A stretch of DNA of 63,152 nucleotides from DAOUAT01 sp964551735. Its GTDB lineage: Bacteria; Chloroflexota; Anaerolineae; CG2-30-64-16. The translations under genes were made by a program, and so were the position numbers. The notes under the pieces were generated by a model that saw only the letters and a program-made list of their open reading frames with translations, was not told the origin of the DNA and made no database searches. This document shows, piece by piece, positions 26,063-34,643 of the stretch (positions are counted from its first letter, which is position 1; each line of letters begins with the position of its first letter). The stretch is from the NCBI GenBank assembly GCA_964551735.1, contig CAZKEF010000031.1, positions 1-63,152 on the forward strand, in the 5' to 3' direction.

Positions 26063-27154
26063 TTAGCCGATAATCGGTTCTTTGGGCGCGCGGGTCAGCA
26101 CCTCAGCGCCGTTCTCAGTGACCAACACGATATCCTCGATGCGCACGCCGCCCCACCCCGGCAGATAGATGCCGGGCTCCACCGTGACGACGTGGCCGGT
26201 CGCCAGCGGGCCGGCTGCAAGGCGGCTCAACCGCGGCTCCTCGTGGACCGCCAACCCCACCCCGTGCCCCAGCCCATGCCCGAAGTTGGGACCATAGCCC
26301 GCGGCGGTGATCAGGTCGCGCGCCACTGCATCGGCCTCCTGTCCAGTCATGCCGGGGCGGATGGCTGCCTCGGCCGCCATCTGCGCGCGCAACACGGCGT
26401 CGTAGACCGCCCAGAACCGCTCCGGGTCGTTGGGCTGCCCCAGGCACACGGTCCGGGTGAGGTCCGAGCAGTAACCATCCACCCGCGCGCCCATGTCAAT
26501 GACGATGGGTTGCCCAGCGACGATGGGCGCGTCGGTGGCGCGCGCATGGGGCCGAGCGCCGTTGGGGCCGCACGCCACGATCAGCTCAAACGAGACGCTC
26601 TGCGCGCCGTGGGCGCGCATGTAGCTCTCGATGAACCAGCTCAAGGCCAATTCCGTCATGCCGGGGCGGAGCTGGGCCAGCCCGGCCGCCAACGCCTCAT
26701 CAGCAAGGGCGATGGCCTTCCGCAAGGTCGCGATTTCAGCCGCGTCCTTGATCCCGCGCAGGCCGATCCCGATGCCTTTGGTAGGCGCCCATTCGACCTC
26801 CGGCGCGGACTTGGACCAATCCTGGATGTCGGCAAAGGTGGCATGGTCGGCCTCGAAGGCCAGACGACGTACACCGGTCTCCCCTAACATGCCGGGCAGC
26901 ACCTCGGCCAGGTTGGTAGTGATCTTGACCAGCTCATAGCCGGGGCACTCCAGGCCCACCTGCTCGTAATAGCGGAAGTCAGTGGCGATCAGCGCGCGGT
27001 CGGCCGTGAGCAATAGCCAGCCAGACGAGCCGCTGAAGCCGCTGAGGTAAGCGCGGTTCTCGGGCTGGCTCACCAACAGCACATCGGCGCCGGCCTCGGT
27101 CAGTTTGGCCCGCAGGCGAGCCAAGCGGGCGGCGGTAGTGTCCATCATAGCCAT
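26063..27154 (-). CDS. Xaa-Pro aminopeptidase / M24B metallopeptidase
   Basis: Cytoplasmic peptidase of 363 residues that removes residues next to proline. An N-terminal creatinase-like domain (residues 1-~125) is followed by a pita-bread catalytic domain. The five metal ligands are visible: D in VIDMGARVDG, D in YCSDLTRTV, H in GHGVGLAVHEEP, E in VTVEPGIYLPG and E in GVRIEDIVLV. The ATG at 27154 follows GAGGA. The gene seems intact. Confidence 0.93.
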   Translation of the reverse strand: MAMMDTTAARLARLRAKLTEAGADVLLVSQPENRAYLSGFSGSSGWLLLTADRALIATDFRYYEQVGLECPGYELVKITTNLAEVLPGMLGETGVRRLAFEADHATFADIQDWSKSAPEVEWAPTKGIGIGLRGIKDAAEIATLRKAIALADEALAAGLAQLRPGMTELALSWFIESYMRAHGAQSVSFELIVACGPNGARPHARATDAPIVAGQPIVIDMGARVDGYCSDLTRTVCLGQPNDPERFWAVYDAVLRAQMAAEAAIRPGMTGQEADAVARDLITAAGYGPNFGHGLGHGVGLAVHEEPRLSRLAAGPLATGHVVTVEPGIYLPGWGGVRIEDIVLVTENGAEVLTRAPKEPIIG

Positions 27155-27246
27155 TTCGGTTCCTCATCGCAGATTATTGGAACCAAGAGCCATTCTGAAT
27201 GATCCATGTCGCGGGCGGCATGTCTCCATACAAGAAACTCCTGGCT

Positions 27247-27384
27247 TGTCATGCTGAGCGGGTCTAGGATTCAAGGAGCATCGCGGCGAGTGTCCAGCGA
27301 AGCATCTGCTTGCTGGTAGAGCGAGACCCTTCGCTAGACCAACCCTGCACTGTAAATCACGGGACCAACCCGCTCAGGGTGACA
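27247..27384 (+). repeat. MITE-like dispersed element, copy A (138 bp)
   Basis: Terminal inverted repeats TGTCATGCTGAGCGGGT (27247-27263) and ACCCGCTCAGGGTGACA (27368-27384) pair with two mismatches over 17 bases. The right half (GAGACCCTTCGCT, TCACGGGAC) aligns with the reverse complement of copy B at 42243-42378, which is almost the same length. No ORF lies inside. The right terminus overlaps the 3' end of the xer gene and carries its TGA stop. The rest of the 219-bp gap (27155-27246) shows no feature. Confidence 0.8.
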
Positions 27385-28354
27385 TTGGTTTCCCTGTTTC
27401 GATGGCACCTTCCCCCCTCCGCGCCCGCGGGTGCGCCCGGAGCACGGTGTCACGGAGTTGGTTTTGGCTCACCTGGGTGTAGATCTGCGTCGTGGCGGCC
27501 TGTTCGTGCCCCAACAACTCCTGAACCGAACGCAGGTCGGCGCCGCCGTCAAGCAGATGGGTGGCGAAGCTGTGCCGCAGCATGTGCGGCGTCACCCGCG
27601 CCTCGATCCCGGCCGCGGCCGCGTAATCGCTCAGCGTCCGGGTGAACATGCTGACGGATAACCGCTGGCCGAATCGGTTCAGGAACAGTGCGGTGGGCCG
27701 GCGGCTGAGCCACTTGCCGCCAGCGCCGACTCGACCGCCAGATCGCGCAGCATGGAGCAATAGCTGCGGCCGGCCGTCGGCCAAGTAGACCCTAAGCGCG
27801 GCCACCGCGGGTGCGCCGATCAGTGCCAGCCGCTCCTTGGCGCCCTTGCCGGTCACGTGCACCCGCGCCTGGGCCAGGTCCACGTCGGCCACCTCCAACG
27901 CCAACAGCTCGCTGATCCGCAGGCCACCGGCGTAGAGCAGCTCCAGCATGGCCTTGTCGCGCTGCCCCTGGGGGGTGGTCACGTCGGGCGCGGCCAACAA
28001 CGTTTCGATATCATCTCGTGCCAAGGGCCTCGGCAGGCGCTGGGGCAGCTTCGGGGCCGAGATCTCGCCTACGGGGTTGCCCGGCACCAGGTCGTGCCGC
28101 TTCAGATACGCGTAAAAAGCGCGCAGTTCGGAAACGCGGCGTGCAACACTGGCCTTGACGTACCCCTGCTGGTGCAGCGCGGCCAGCCAGCGCCGCAGCA
28201 GGGCCGCGTTCACATCACCCCAGGCGCTCACGCCCTGCGTCTGCGCGAACGCCATGAATTGCCCAATCTCACGGCGGTAATTGCTCACCGTGTGGGGCGA
28301 CGCGTTGCGCTCCGCAACCAGGTAGGTGATGTAGCGGTCGAGAAAATCTTGCAC
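27374..28354 (-). CDS. Tyrosine recombinase XerC/XerD-like
   Basis: The 326-residue site-specific recombinase has an N-terminal SAM-like domain (FLDRYITYLVAERNAS) and the catalytic domain with the expected residues: R in GGLRISELL, K in TGKGAKERL, HxxR in PHMLRHSFATHL, H in LLGHEQAATT and the nucleophilic Y in QIYTQVS. A ~35-residue loop (LLHAARSGGRVGAGGKW) is longer than usual. The GTG start at 28354 lies 4 bp after topA. The C-terminus runs ~20 residues past the usual AHPRA end and stops inside a repeat element. Location near topA/dprA and the lack of phage genes suggest the housekeeping chromosome-dimer role. Confidence 0.88.
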   Translation of the reverse strand: MQDFLDRYITYLVAERNASPHTVSNYRREIGQFMAFAQTQGVSAWGDVNAALLRRWLAALHQQGYVKASVARRVSELRAFYAYLKRHDLVPGNPVGEISAPKLPQRLPRPLARDDIETLLAAPDVTTPQGQRDKAMLELLYAGGLRISELLALEVADVDLAQARVHVTGKGAKERLALIGAPAVAALRVYLADGRPQLLLHAARSGGRVGAGGKWLSRRPTALFLNRFGQRLSVSMFTRTLSDYAAAAGIEARVTPHMLRHSFATHLLDGGADLRSVQELLGHEQAATTQIYTQVSQNQLRDTVLRAHPRARRGEGAIETGKPMSP

Positions 28355-28358
28355 AATA

Positions 28359-31169
28359 TCAGCTCTTCATCCGCTTCCCGCAGACCGTGCACTCTGCCCA
28401 ATCCTTGCCGCCCTGCACCAGCAGGCCGCCGCAGTTTGGGCACGGCAGGGGCAGCGGCCGCTTCCACGACGTGAAGTCGCAGGCCGGGTAGTTCAGGCAG
28501 CCGTAGAAGGTCCGGCCGTTGCGCGTGCGGCGCTCGGCCAGCTCACCGCCGTCCTTGGGACACTTCACGCCGATCTTGGCGATCAGCGGTCGGGTGAAAC
28601 GGCACGTCGGGTAGTTGCTGCACCCCACGAACTTGCCGAAGCGGCCCTGCTTGATAACCAAGTCGCTGCCGCAATCGGGGCACGCCTCGCCGATCTTCTC
28701 TGGCTCGAACGCAACCTTTTCCATGGTGCGCTCGGCTTCTTGCAGTTGCGGCCCAAAGAAGTTGTAGAACTCCTGCAGCACCGGCGCCATCTGTTCTTCT
28801 CCGCGCGCGATGCCGTCCAGGTGCTCCTCCATGCTGGCCGTGAAGCCGACGTTGAACAGCGAATCGAAGTGCTTCACCAGGAGGTCGTTAACGGTGAACC
28901 CCAGGTCGGTCGGGACCAGCTTCTTGTCGGCCCGTGCCACATAACCGCGATCCAAGATAGTGGAGATGATGGCCGCGTAGGTGGAGGGCCGGCCGATGCC
29001 GTTCTCCTCCAATGTCTTCACCAGCGATGCCTCGGTGTAACGCGGGGGCGGCTGGGTGAAGTGTTGTTCGGGCAGCAGGCGGAGTAAGTCCAGCAGCTCC
29101 CCCTCGGCCAGGGCGGCCGGAATGGTGGTGGACTGGGGCACCGTACCGCTGACCTCAGCCTCGCCGTTGCCCCTGCCCTCGCTATCGGCGGCCGCGGCGC
29201 TGCCATTGCGCTCGCCTGCCACGGTCTTGCCGTTCTCGCCCGGCCCTGCGGCCCCGCCCGCGTAGACCGCCAGGAAGCCGGGAAAGCGCACGGTGGAGCC
29301 GTTGGCGCGGAACAGGTAGGGGCGGTCAAGGCCCTTGGCCGGCCTGTCCTGAGCCGTGCCGAAGGGGCCGGCCGCCACATCCACCGTCAGCGTGTCGTAG
29401 ACCGCCGCGGCCATCTGGCTAGCGACGAAGCGCTGCCAGATCAACTCGTAGAGGCGGAACTGCTCCGGCGAGAGCCTGTCCCGCAGCATGGCCGGCGTGC
29501 GCCGCACCGATGTGGGCCGGATGGCCTCATGGGCCTCCTGTGCGTTCTTGGCGCGCGACTTGTAGACATTGGGCTCCGGCGGGATATAGTCGGGGCCGTA
29601 CTGCTCTGCGATCAACGCGCGCGCCTCGGCCTGGGCCTCGGCGGCCACATTGACGCTGTCGGTGCGCATGTAGGTGATCAGGCCCACCGCGCCGCCATCG
29701 CCGATGTCAATACCTTCGTACAAGTCTTGCGCCAGGCGCATGGTGCGCGCGGCCGTAATGCCCAGTCTCGCGGCCGCGTCCTGCTGCATGGTGCTGGTGG
29801 TGAAGGGCGGGTTGGGCCGGCGCCGGCGCTCCCCGCGCTTGACGCCCGCCACGGTATAGGCCGCGCCCTCCAGGTCGGCGACCACCGCAGCCGCGTCGTC
29901 CCGGTTCTTCAGATCCGCCTCCTGCCCGCGGATGCGGATCAGCCGGGCAGTGAAGCTGGGCCGCGGGCGCTGACCGCGCGTCGGGATCTGCGCCAGTTCC
30001 GCGTCCAGCGACCAGTACTCCACCGGCACAAACGCGGCGATCTCCCGCTCGCGCTCCACGATCAGGCGCAGCGCCACCGACTGGACGCGGCCGGCCGACA
30101 GCCGGCTCTTGACCCGATCCCACAGCAGCGGGCTGATCTGGTAACCTACCAGGCGGTCGAGGATGCGCCGGGCCTGCTGCGCGTCCACCAATTGCATGTC
30201 AATGTCGCGGCTGTGCGCAAAGGCGTCGGCGATGGCGTTCTTGGTGATCTCGTGAAACACGACGCGGCGCGTGCGCTCGGGCGGGATGTCGGCCGCCTGG
30301 AGCAGATGCCAGGCGATGGCCTCGCCCTCCCGGTCGGGGTCGGTGGCCAGGAAGACCTGCCCGGCCTGGGCCGCGGCGGTCTTGAGGCCCTTCACGACCT
30401 CCCTCTTCTCGTCAGGCACGCGGTATTTCGGCGTGAAGCCGTTCTCGATGTCCACCGAAAGCTGCGAACGGAGCAGATCACGCACGTGGCCCACCGATGC
30501 GCGCACATCGTAACCGTGGCCGAGGAAGCGGCCAACGGTGCGCGCCTTGGCCGGCGACTCCACAATGACCAGCTTGCCGCCGGGCTGCATCGTGCGGGGT
30601 GCGTAACCGACGGCCCGTTTCCCGGCAGCCTGCCGCGCCGTCCGGCCATCGCCCCCTTTTGCCTTACTCCCAGCCTTAAGCTTCCCCTTAGCCTCCGTCT
30701 TAGCCTTACCCTCCACCGCCACCGGCTGGGGCAACCCCGCGTGATCCGGCGTGACGCCAAGTTTGAAAAGCCGCGTGCCGCATTCGGGGCATTTGCCCTC
30801 GGCCGCGGGCCGGGCGTTGGCCATGAAGATAGCCCGGCCTTCCGCCATCGTGCGCGCCGCCTTGCACTTGAGGCAATACCCCTCCAACGGCTGGCTCAAC
30901 GGCGCCGAGACCTCAGATGGCGTAGGGCCCGCCGGCGTAACCTTCTTCGCCTTCACCTCAGCCTTAACCTCTGCCTTAGCCTCAGCTTCCGGCTTGGGCA
31001 AGCCGGCGTGGGCAGGGGTCGCACCGATCTTGCTCAGCGCGGTGCTGCACTCCGGACAGACGCCGCGCGTGGCCGGCCGGCCGTTTGCCAACCAGACGGG
31101 ATGCGCGCCCAGCAGGGGACGCATGGTTCTGCAACGAACACAATACGCGTTCAGTAACTCGTCAGTCAT
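28359..31169 (-). CDS. topA: DNA topoisomerase I with duplicated N-terminal zinc-ribbon modules
   Basis: Type IA topoisomerase of 936 residues that relaxes negative supercoils. Two N-terminal DUF5679-like Cys4 modules of ~55 residues (AYCVRCRTMRP...GVCPECST; GYCLKCKAARTM...KCPECGTR) are linked by an Ala/Lys/Glu-rich segment and followed by a Lys-rich stretch. The core starts at ~TGGKLVIVESPAKA (TOPRIM) with DPDREGEAIAWHL, and has the active-site Tyr in GLITYMRTDS. Two C-terminal zinc fingers (CPDCGSDLV, CPKDGGEL) and a final CPNCGG..CTVCG complete it. The ATG at 31169 starts the first zinc module; upstream sequence lacks a ribosome site. An in-frame PFGTAQDRPAKG insert comes from a DNA repeat. 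Confidence 0.93.
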   Translation of the reverse strand: MTDELLNAYCVRCRTMRPLLGAHPVWLANGRPATRGVCPECSTALSKIGATPAHAGLPKPEAEAKAEVKAEVKAKKVTPAGPTPSEVSAPLSQPLEGYCLKCKAARTMAEGRAIFMANARPAAEGKCPECGTRLFKLGVTPDHAGLPQPVAVEGKAKTEAKGKLKAGSKAKGGDGRTARQAAGKRAVGYAPRTMQPGGKLVIVESPAKARTVGRFLGHGYDVRASVGHVRDLLRSQLSVDIENGFTPKYRVPDEKREVVKGLKTAAAQAGQVFLATDPDREGEAIAWHLLQAADIPPERTRRVVFHEITKNAIADAFAHSRDIDMQLVDAQQARRILDRLVGYQISPLLWDRVKSRLSAGRVQSVALRLIVEREREIAAFVPVEYWSLDAELAQIPTRGQRPRPSFTARLIRIRGQEADLKNRDDAAAVVADLEGAAYTVAGVKRGERRRRPNPPFTTSTMQQDAAARLGITAARTMRLAQDLYEGIDIGDGGAVGLITYMRTDSVNVAAEAQAEARALIAEQYGPDYIPPEPNVYKSRAKNAQEAHEAIRPTSVRRTPAMLRDRLSPEQFRLYELIWQRFVASQMAAAVYDTLTVDVAAGPFGTAQDRPAKGLDRPYLFRANGSTVRFPGFLAVYAGGAAGPGENGKTVAGERNGSAAAADSEGRGNGEAEVSGTVPQSTTIPAALAEGELLDLLRLLPEQHFTQPPPRYTEASLVKTLEENGIGRPSTYAAIISTILDRGYVARADKKLVPTDLGFTVNDLLVKHFDSLFNVGFTASMEEHLDGIARGEEQMAPVLQEFYNFFGPQLQEAERTMEKVAFEPEKIGEACPDCGSDLVIKQGRFGKFVGCSNYPTCRFTRPLIAKIGVKCPKDGGELAERRTRNGRTFYGCLNYPACDFTSWKRPLPLPCPNCGGLLVQGGKDWAECTVCGKRMKS
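29341..29367 (-). repeat. CCCTTCG...CTCAGG repeat inside topA
   Basis: On the minus strand this reads CCCCTTCGGCACGGCTCAGG then ACAGGCC, and encodes PFGTAQDRP in a loop between core regions. A related motif lies at 40984-41004 in the RNase gene. The frame stays open. Confidence 0.6.
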
Positions 31170-31329
31170 TGACCTGCCACTAATCAAAGCTTTCCAGTCC
31201 CGGCGGTTGAAACCGCGGCCACCTTTGCAGAGTCGGCCTGCCGACCAGGGCTCAGTCCACGCAGGCGGACTTCGTAACGGCAACCGCGATTGCAAAGCAT
31301 CCCCGTGGGACTTGCAGTCGCCAGGGTAC

Positions 31330-32397
31330 TCACAGGTATTGCGCCCGGCCCTCTGCGGCCAAACGGTTCACCAGGTCTTTCACTTCCTCGGCCCGGCTGC
31401 GCGGGCACACCAGCAGCACATCCGGGGTGTCCACGATCACCATGTCGGCAAGGCCGATGGCAGCGACTACACGGTCGCTGCGCACATAGCAGCCCCGCGT
31501 GTCCTTCGCCAACAGCTCGCCCACGGCCACGTTGCCAGCCTCATCCCCCGCCAGCACATCCAGCAGCGCGCCCCAGCTCCCGATGTCGCTCCAGCCGATG
31601 TCCACCGGGATCACCGAGACACGTTCAGCGTGCTCCATGACGCCGTAGTCAATGGAGATCTTACGCACGTTGGGCCACTCGGCCGCCAGGACGGGCGCAG
31701 CGTCAAGCGTGCCGACCGCGGCCATGATCCGGCTCAGTGCAACGTGCGATTCTGGCAGTTGGGCCGCGAACTCGCGCAGCAGCCGGTCGGCCCGCCAGAT
31801 GAACATGCCGCTGTTCCAGACGTAGCGACCCTCCTCCAGGAAACGCACCGCGGTCTTCTGAGCCGGCTTCTCCCTGAACCCGGCCGAGCGATAGACGCGG
31901 AAGCCGTCCACCATCACCTGCGCCTCACCCAGGTGGATGTAGCCGAACGCGGTGGACGGGTGGCTCGGCTTGATGCCCAGGGTGACGATCTCGCCTTCGG
32001 CCGCGACCTGGTCGGCCGCGGCCAGCACGGCACGGAACTGCGCGATGTCCACGATGTAATGATCGGCGGTAAGCATCACCATCACGGCGTCGGGGTCACG
32101 CGCCAGCAGATGCACGGCCGCCAAGCCGGCCGCCGGCGCCGAATCGCGGCCCTCCGGTTCCAGGATGAAGTTGCCGGCCGGGATCGCTGGCGTTTGGGGA
32201 CGCAGCACATCGGCCATGGCCGCGTTTGTGACGACGTAGATGCGATCGGGCGTGAAAAGAGGCGCCAGCCGATCCACGGCATGCTGGAACATGGTGCGCT
32301 CGCCGATCAGTTTCAACGCCTGTTTGGGTTGGCTCTTACGGCTGAGCGGCCACAGGCGCGTGCCCGAGCCACCGGCCATGATTACGGCATACAGCAT
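31330..32397 (-). CDS. Mannose-1-phosphate guanylyltransferase
   Basis: Makes GDP-mannose from mannose 1-phosphate and GTP, a precursor for glycans. The 355-residue single-domain enzyme has the nucleotidyltransferase signature GGSGTRLWPLS with the catalytic Arg, then KSQPKQ, FILEPEGRDSAPA, LTADHYI and a REKP motif. No isomerase domain is fused. ATG 32397 has GGAGG ten bases upstream. It lies 24 bp after dprA. The 160-bp gap to topA (31170-31329) holds only GC-rich half-palindromes, no gene. Confidence 0.9.
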   Translation of the reverse strand: MLYAVIMAGGSGTRLWPLSRKSQPKQALKLIGERTMFQHAVDRLAPLFTPDRIYVVTNAAMADVLRPQTPAIPAGNFILEPEGRDSAPAAGLAAVHLLARDPDAVMVMLTADHYIVDIAQFRAVLAAADQVAAEGEIVTLGIKPSHPSTAFGYIHLGEAQVMVDGFRVYRSAGFREKPAQKTAVRFLEEGRYVWNSGMFIWRADRLLREFAAQLPESHVALSRIMAAVGTLDAAPVLAAEWPNVRKISIDYGVMEHAERVSVIPVDIGWSDIGSWGALLDVLAGDEAGNVAVGELLAKDTRGCYVRSDRVVAAIGLADMVIVDTPDVLLVCPRSRAEEVKDLVNRLAAEGRAQYL

Positions 32398-32421
32398 CGT
32401 ATGGGATCCTCCATCGAAAGT

Positions 32422-33531
32422 TCAATCAATGTGATACACCGGCCCTGGCTCGCGCATCCGGCCATAGGTCATACCCCCCATCTGCCGGACCAGGCCCTTC
32501 AGCTCCATCAACGCCAGGGTGCTGGTGACGGTGGCGATGGGCAGGCCAGTCGCGCGGCTTACCTCATCCACATGCAGCGCGTCGTCGCTCAACTGATCCA
32601 GCAGCAATGCCTCGGTGGCGTCGGCCGGGAAAAGCATCTGCGCCTGCACCTGCTGTGGCACGGACGTCAGGTTCAGCGCCTCCAGCACATCATTGGCCGA
32701 TAGCACCGGCGCCGCGCCATCGCGGATCAGCCGGTTCGCGCCCTGGCTGCTGCGGGCGAAGATGCTGCCGGGCACCGCGAACACGTCCCGACCCTGGTCC
32801 GCCGCGAAATCGGAGGTAATCAATGCGCCGCTCTGCTCGCCGGCCTCGACCACGATCACCCCGCGGCTGAGGCCGCTGATGATACGATTGCGCGGCGGGA
32901 AGTTGTTGGCCTCCGGCTGCGTGCCCAACGCGTACTCGCTGACCAGCGCGCCGGCGGCCACGATATCCTGGGCTAGTTTGGCATTCTCCCAAGGATAAAT
33001 GATGTCAATCCCGGAACCTAACACCGCGATGGTGCGGCCGCCGGCCTCCAGCGCGGCCCGATGCGCTTGTGCGTCGATACCCCGGGCCAAGCCGCTGATC
33101 ACGGTGACGCCGGCTCGAGCCAGATCCGCCGCGATGGTGCGGGCAGCCTCGCGGCCGTAGGCCGAGGCGTGACGGGTCCCGACGATCGCGACGGCCCAAT
33201 CATCCTCCTGCCGGATCTCCCCGCGCACGTAAATCACGATGGGCGGATCGCTGATGGTCAACAAGCGGGCGGGGTAAGCCGGATCGTCCCAGCACAACAC
33301 CTGCACACCGGCACGGGCCAGCCTGTCCAACTCGGCAGCCAGGTCGAGCTTCGCCCGCACCTCCAGGAACGTCGTCAGCGACCTGCGGTCCAGGCCGACA
33401 TCCTGCAAGGCAGCAGCAGGCGCCCGCCAGGCGCTCTCGACGTCGCCGAAGACATCCAACAGCGCGCGCAGCCGCGCCGGACCGATGCCGCGCACCTTAT
33501 TGAAGCCGATCCAATAGGCCAGGGGTTCCAC
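32422..33531 (-). CDS. dprA: DNA-processing protein DprA/Smf
   Basis: Single-strand DNA-binding protein that loads RecA during natural transformation. The 369-residue protein has an N-terminal helix-hairpin-helix region (GFNKVRGIGPARLRALL), the Rossmann-like core (VAIVGTRHAS, VISGLARGIDAQAH, TIAVLGSGIDIIYP, FPPRNRIISGLS, VVEAGEQSGALITSD) and a C-terminal winged helix (LHVDEVSRATGLPIATV). Start GTG 33531 follows GAGG. This alone does not prove competence, as dprA is widely conserved. Confidence 0.95.
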   Translation of the reverse strand: MEPLAYWIGFNKVRGIGPARLRALLDVFGDVESAWRAPAAALQDVGLDRRSLTTFLEVRAKLDLAAELDRLARAGVQVLCWDDPAYPARLLTISDPPIVIYVRGEIRQEDDWAVAIVGTRHASAYGREAARTIAADLARAGVTVISGLARGIDAQAHRAALEAGGRTIAVLGSGIDIIYPWENAKLAQDIVAAGALVSEYALGTQPEANNFPPRNRIISGLSRGVIVVEAGEQSGALITSDFAADQGRDVFAVPGSIFARSSQGANRLIRDGAAPVLSANDVLEALNLTSVPQQVQAQMLFPADATEALLLDQLSDDALHVDEVSRATGLPIATVTSTLALMELKGLVRQMGGMTYGRMREPGPVYHID

Positions 33532-33632
33532 GCTGTGCCCTCTCGCACCGAAAATAACCTGATGGTTTGGGCGCCAGCATACTCGATGGGCTATGTTTTG
33601 TCAAGGAAAATCGGCTTTCGTGTCAGGTGCAC

Positions 33633-33660
33633 AAAAAAGGGCGCTCCTGACGAGCGCCCC
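33633..33660 (-). terminator. Intrinsic terminator after the DUF2892 gene
   Basis: On the minus strand GGGCGCTC, loop GTCAG, GAGCGCCC and then six Ts. It lies 24 bp past the stop codon of the DUF2892 gene and separates it from dprA. Confidence 0.88.
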
Positions 33661-33684
33661 AAGCCATTGAGACCTGCGCGGAGT

Positions 33685-33885
33685 CTACTTCTTGAGGGTA
33701 TTGATTTTGAACGGCAGGTAGAGCGGGCAGAAGCGGATGGCCGCGGTCGCGACCAAGATCACGCCCAACACCAACAGGATGACGGTAGGCAATGTGGCAT
33801 CAGCCACGAACAGGCCCAACAGAATTAGAATGACGCCTGCAATCGCACGAATAATCCGATCTGTGTTACCGACGTTGGGTTTCAT
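33685..33885 (-). CDS. DUF2892 small membrane protein
   Basis: 66 residues with two hydrophobic helices (AGVILILLGLFVA and TVILLVLGVILVATA) and the family-typical start NVGNTDRIIR(A/-)IAG and end RFCPLYLPF(K/-)INT. DUF2892 proteins are found alone or fused to rhodanese domains; their role is not established. ATG 33885 follows AAGGAG by 8 bases. It has its own promoter and a terminator, so it is monocistronic. Confidence 0.9.
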   Translation of the reverse strand: MKPNVGNTDRIIRAIAGVILILLGLFVADATLPTVILLVLGVILVATAAIRFCPLYLPFKINTLKK

Positions 33886-33943
33886 GTTGCATGCTCCTTG
33901 TCTGTGATGAATGCTGATGGGTGAAGCCGGTAATCACCGCGCC

Positions 33944-33971
33944 ATAATAGCTAAGATGCAGGCTGCGCCAA
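33944..33971 (-). promoter_or_regulatory. Promoter of the DUF2892 gene
   Basis: TTGGCG (33966-33971), a 16-bp spacer and TATTAT (33944-33949) on the minus strand, just after the rimM stop codon. The leader (~55 bases) contains a short GGTGA/TCACC inverted repeat. Confidence 0.6.
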
Positions 33972-33976
33972 CCAGG

Positions 33977-34528
33977 TTACATCTCGGATCGTGCTGCACG
34001 CGCATGCAGACCCTCGGGCACGACAACCGTCATGCGCCGGGCTGCCAGATCCACCTGCACAACAACTTCGCGTAGGGCCGGCAGCAGCAGTTCGCCCTCT
34101 GGGCCGGCCACCACGTAGACATCATTGGCACGGGTAAAGAGGATCTCGGTGAGCGCCCCCAACGCCTCGCCATCTGCGGTGACCACTTCCAGGCCGATAA
34201 GGTCGTGGACATAGTTTTCGTGATCGCCCAGCGGCATGATCTGCGCCTCCGGGATCAGCAGGTATTGGTCGCGCAGCAGCTCGGCCGCGTTGCGGTCGGG
34301 CACGGCATCCAACTTGACCAACATGGCTTTCTTGTGCGGCCGCGCGGCCGTCACTCGCACCGGGGTCACGGCTGTGCCGGCCAGGTCGCCCAGGTAGAGC
34401 CTGGCCCCAGGGCGATAACGCTCCGGGAAGTCGGTCATCAGCTCAACCTTGACCTCACCCCGGATGCCGTGTGGCGCGACGATGTGGCCGACGGCGATGT
34501 AGCTGGGCGTTGGAGTAGCCTGTGGCAT
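33977..34528 (-). CDS. rimM: 16S rRNA processing protein RimM
   Basis: Assembly factor for the 30S head region that binds ribosomal protein S19. The 183-residue protein has the N-terminal RimM beta-barrel (VGHIVAPHGIRGEVKVELMTDFPERY) and a C-terminal PRC barrel (DLIGLEVVTADGEALG, ELLLPALREVVV). ATG 34528 gives the normal family start. The frame extends to 34666 only because it reads through a repeat between the genes. It is the last gene of the ffh-rpsP-khpA-rimM cluster; trmD, often next, is absent. Confidence 0.95.
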   Translation of the reverse strand: MPQATPTPSYIAVGHIVAPHGIRGEVKVELMTDFPERYRPGARLYLGDLAGTAVTPVRVTAARPHKKAMLVKLDAVPDRNAAELLRDQYLLIPEAQIMPLGDHENYVHDLIGLEVVTADGEALGALTEILFTRANDVYVVAGPEGELLLPALREVVVQVDLAARRMTVVVPEGLHARAARSEM

Positions 34529-34551
34529 AAACTCTCTCTTACGGACATTCA

Positions 34552-34624
34552 CCACTAAGAGACACGAAGACACTAAGCGACAAGCTATTAAGCTTACCGC
34601 CTTTGTGTCTTCGTGGTTTTGTGG
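34552..34624. repeat. Inverted repeat (ACACGAAGACAC type) between khpA and rimM
   Basis: Left arm 34552-34577 and right arm 34601-34624 share an 11-base perfect core, CACGAAGACAC, pairing with GTGTCTTCGTG. It fills most of the 115-bp gap inside the operon and could form a hairpin in the mRNA just before the rimM start. Confidence 0.7.
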
Positions 34625-34643
34625 TTTCGACCTGTCTAAGCCT

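Noticed and set aside
27374..28354. Xer-like recombinase as integrase of a mobile element
   Set aside because: It has the layout of a chromosomal XerC/D, follows topA by 4 bp, and no phage or plasmid genes are near.
29529..32703. Long plus-strand frames of 540-650 codons over topA and manC
   Set aside because: They are high-GC shadow frames with skewed Arg/His/Ala content, opposite strongly conserved genes.
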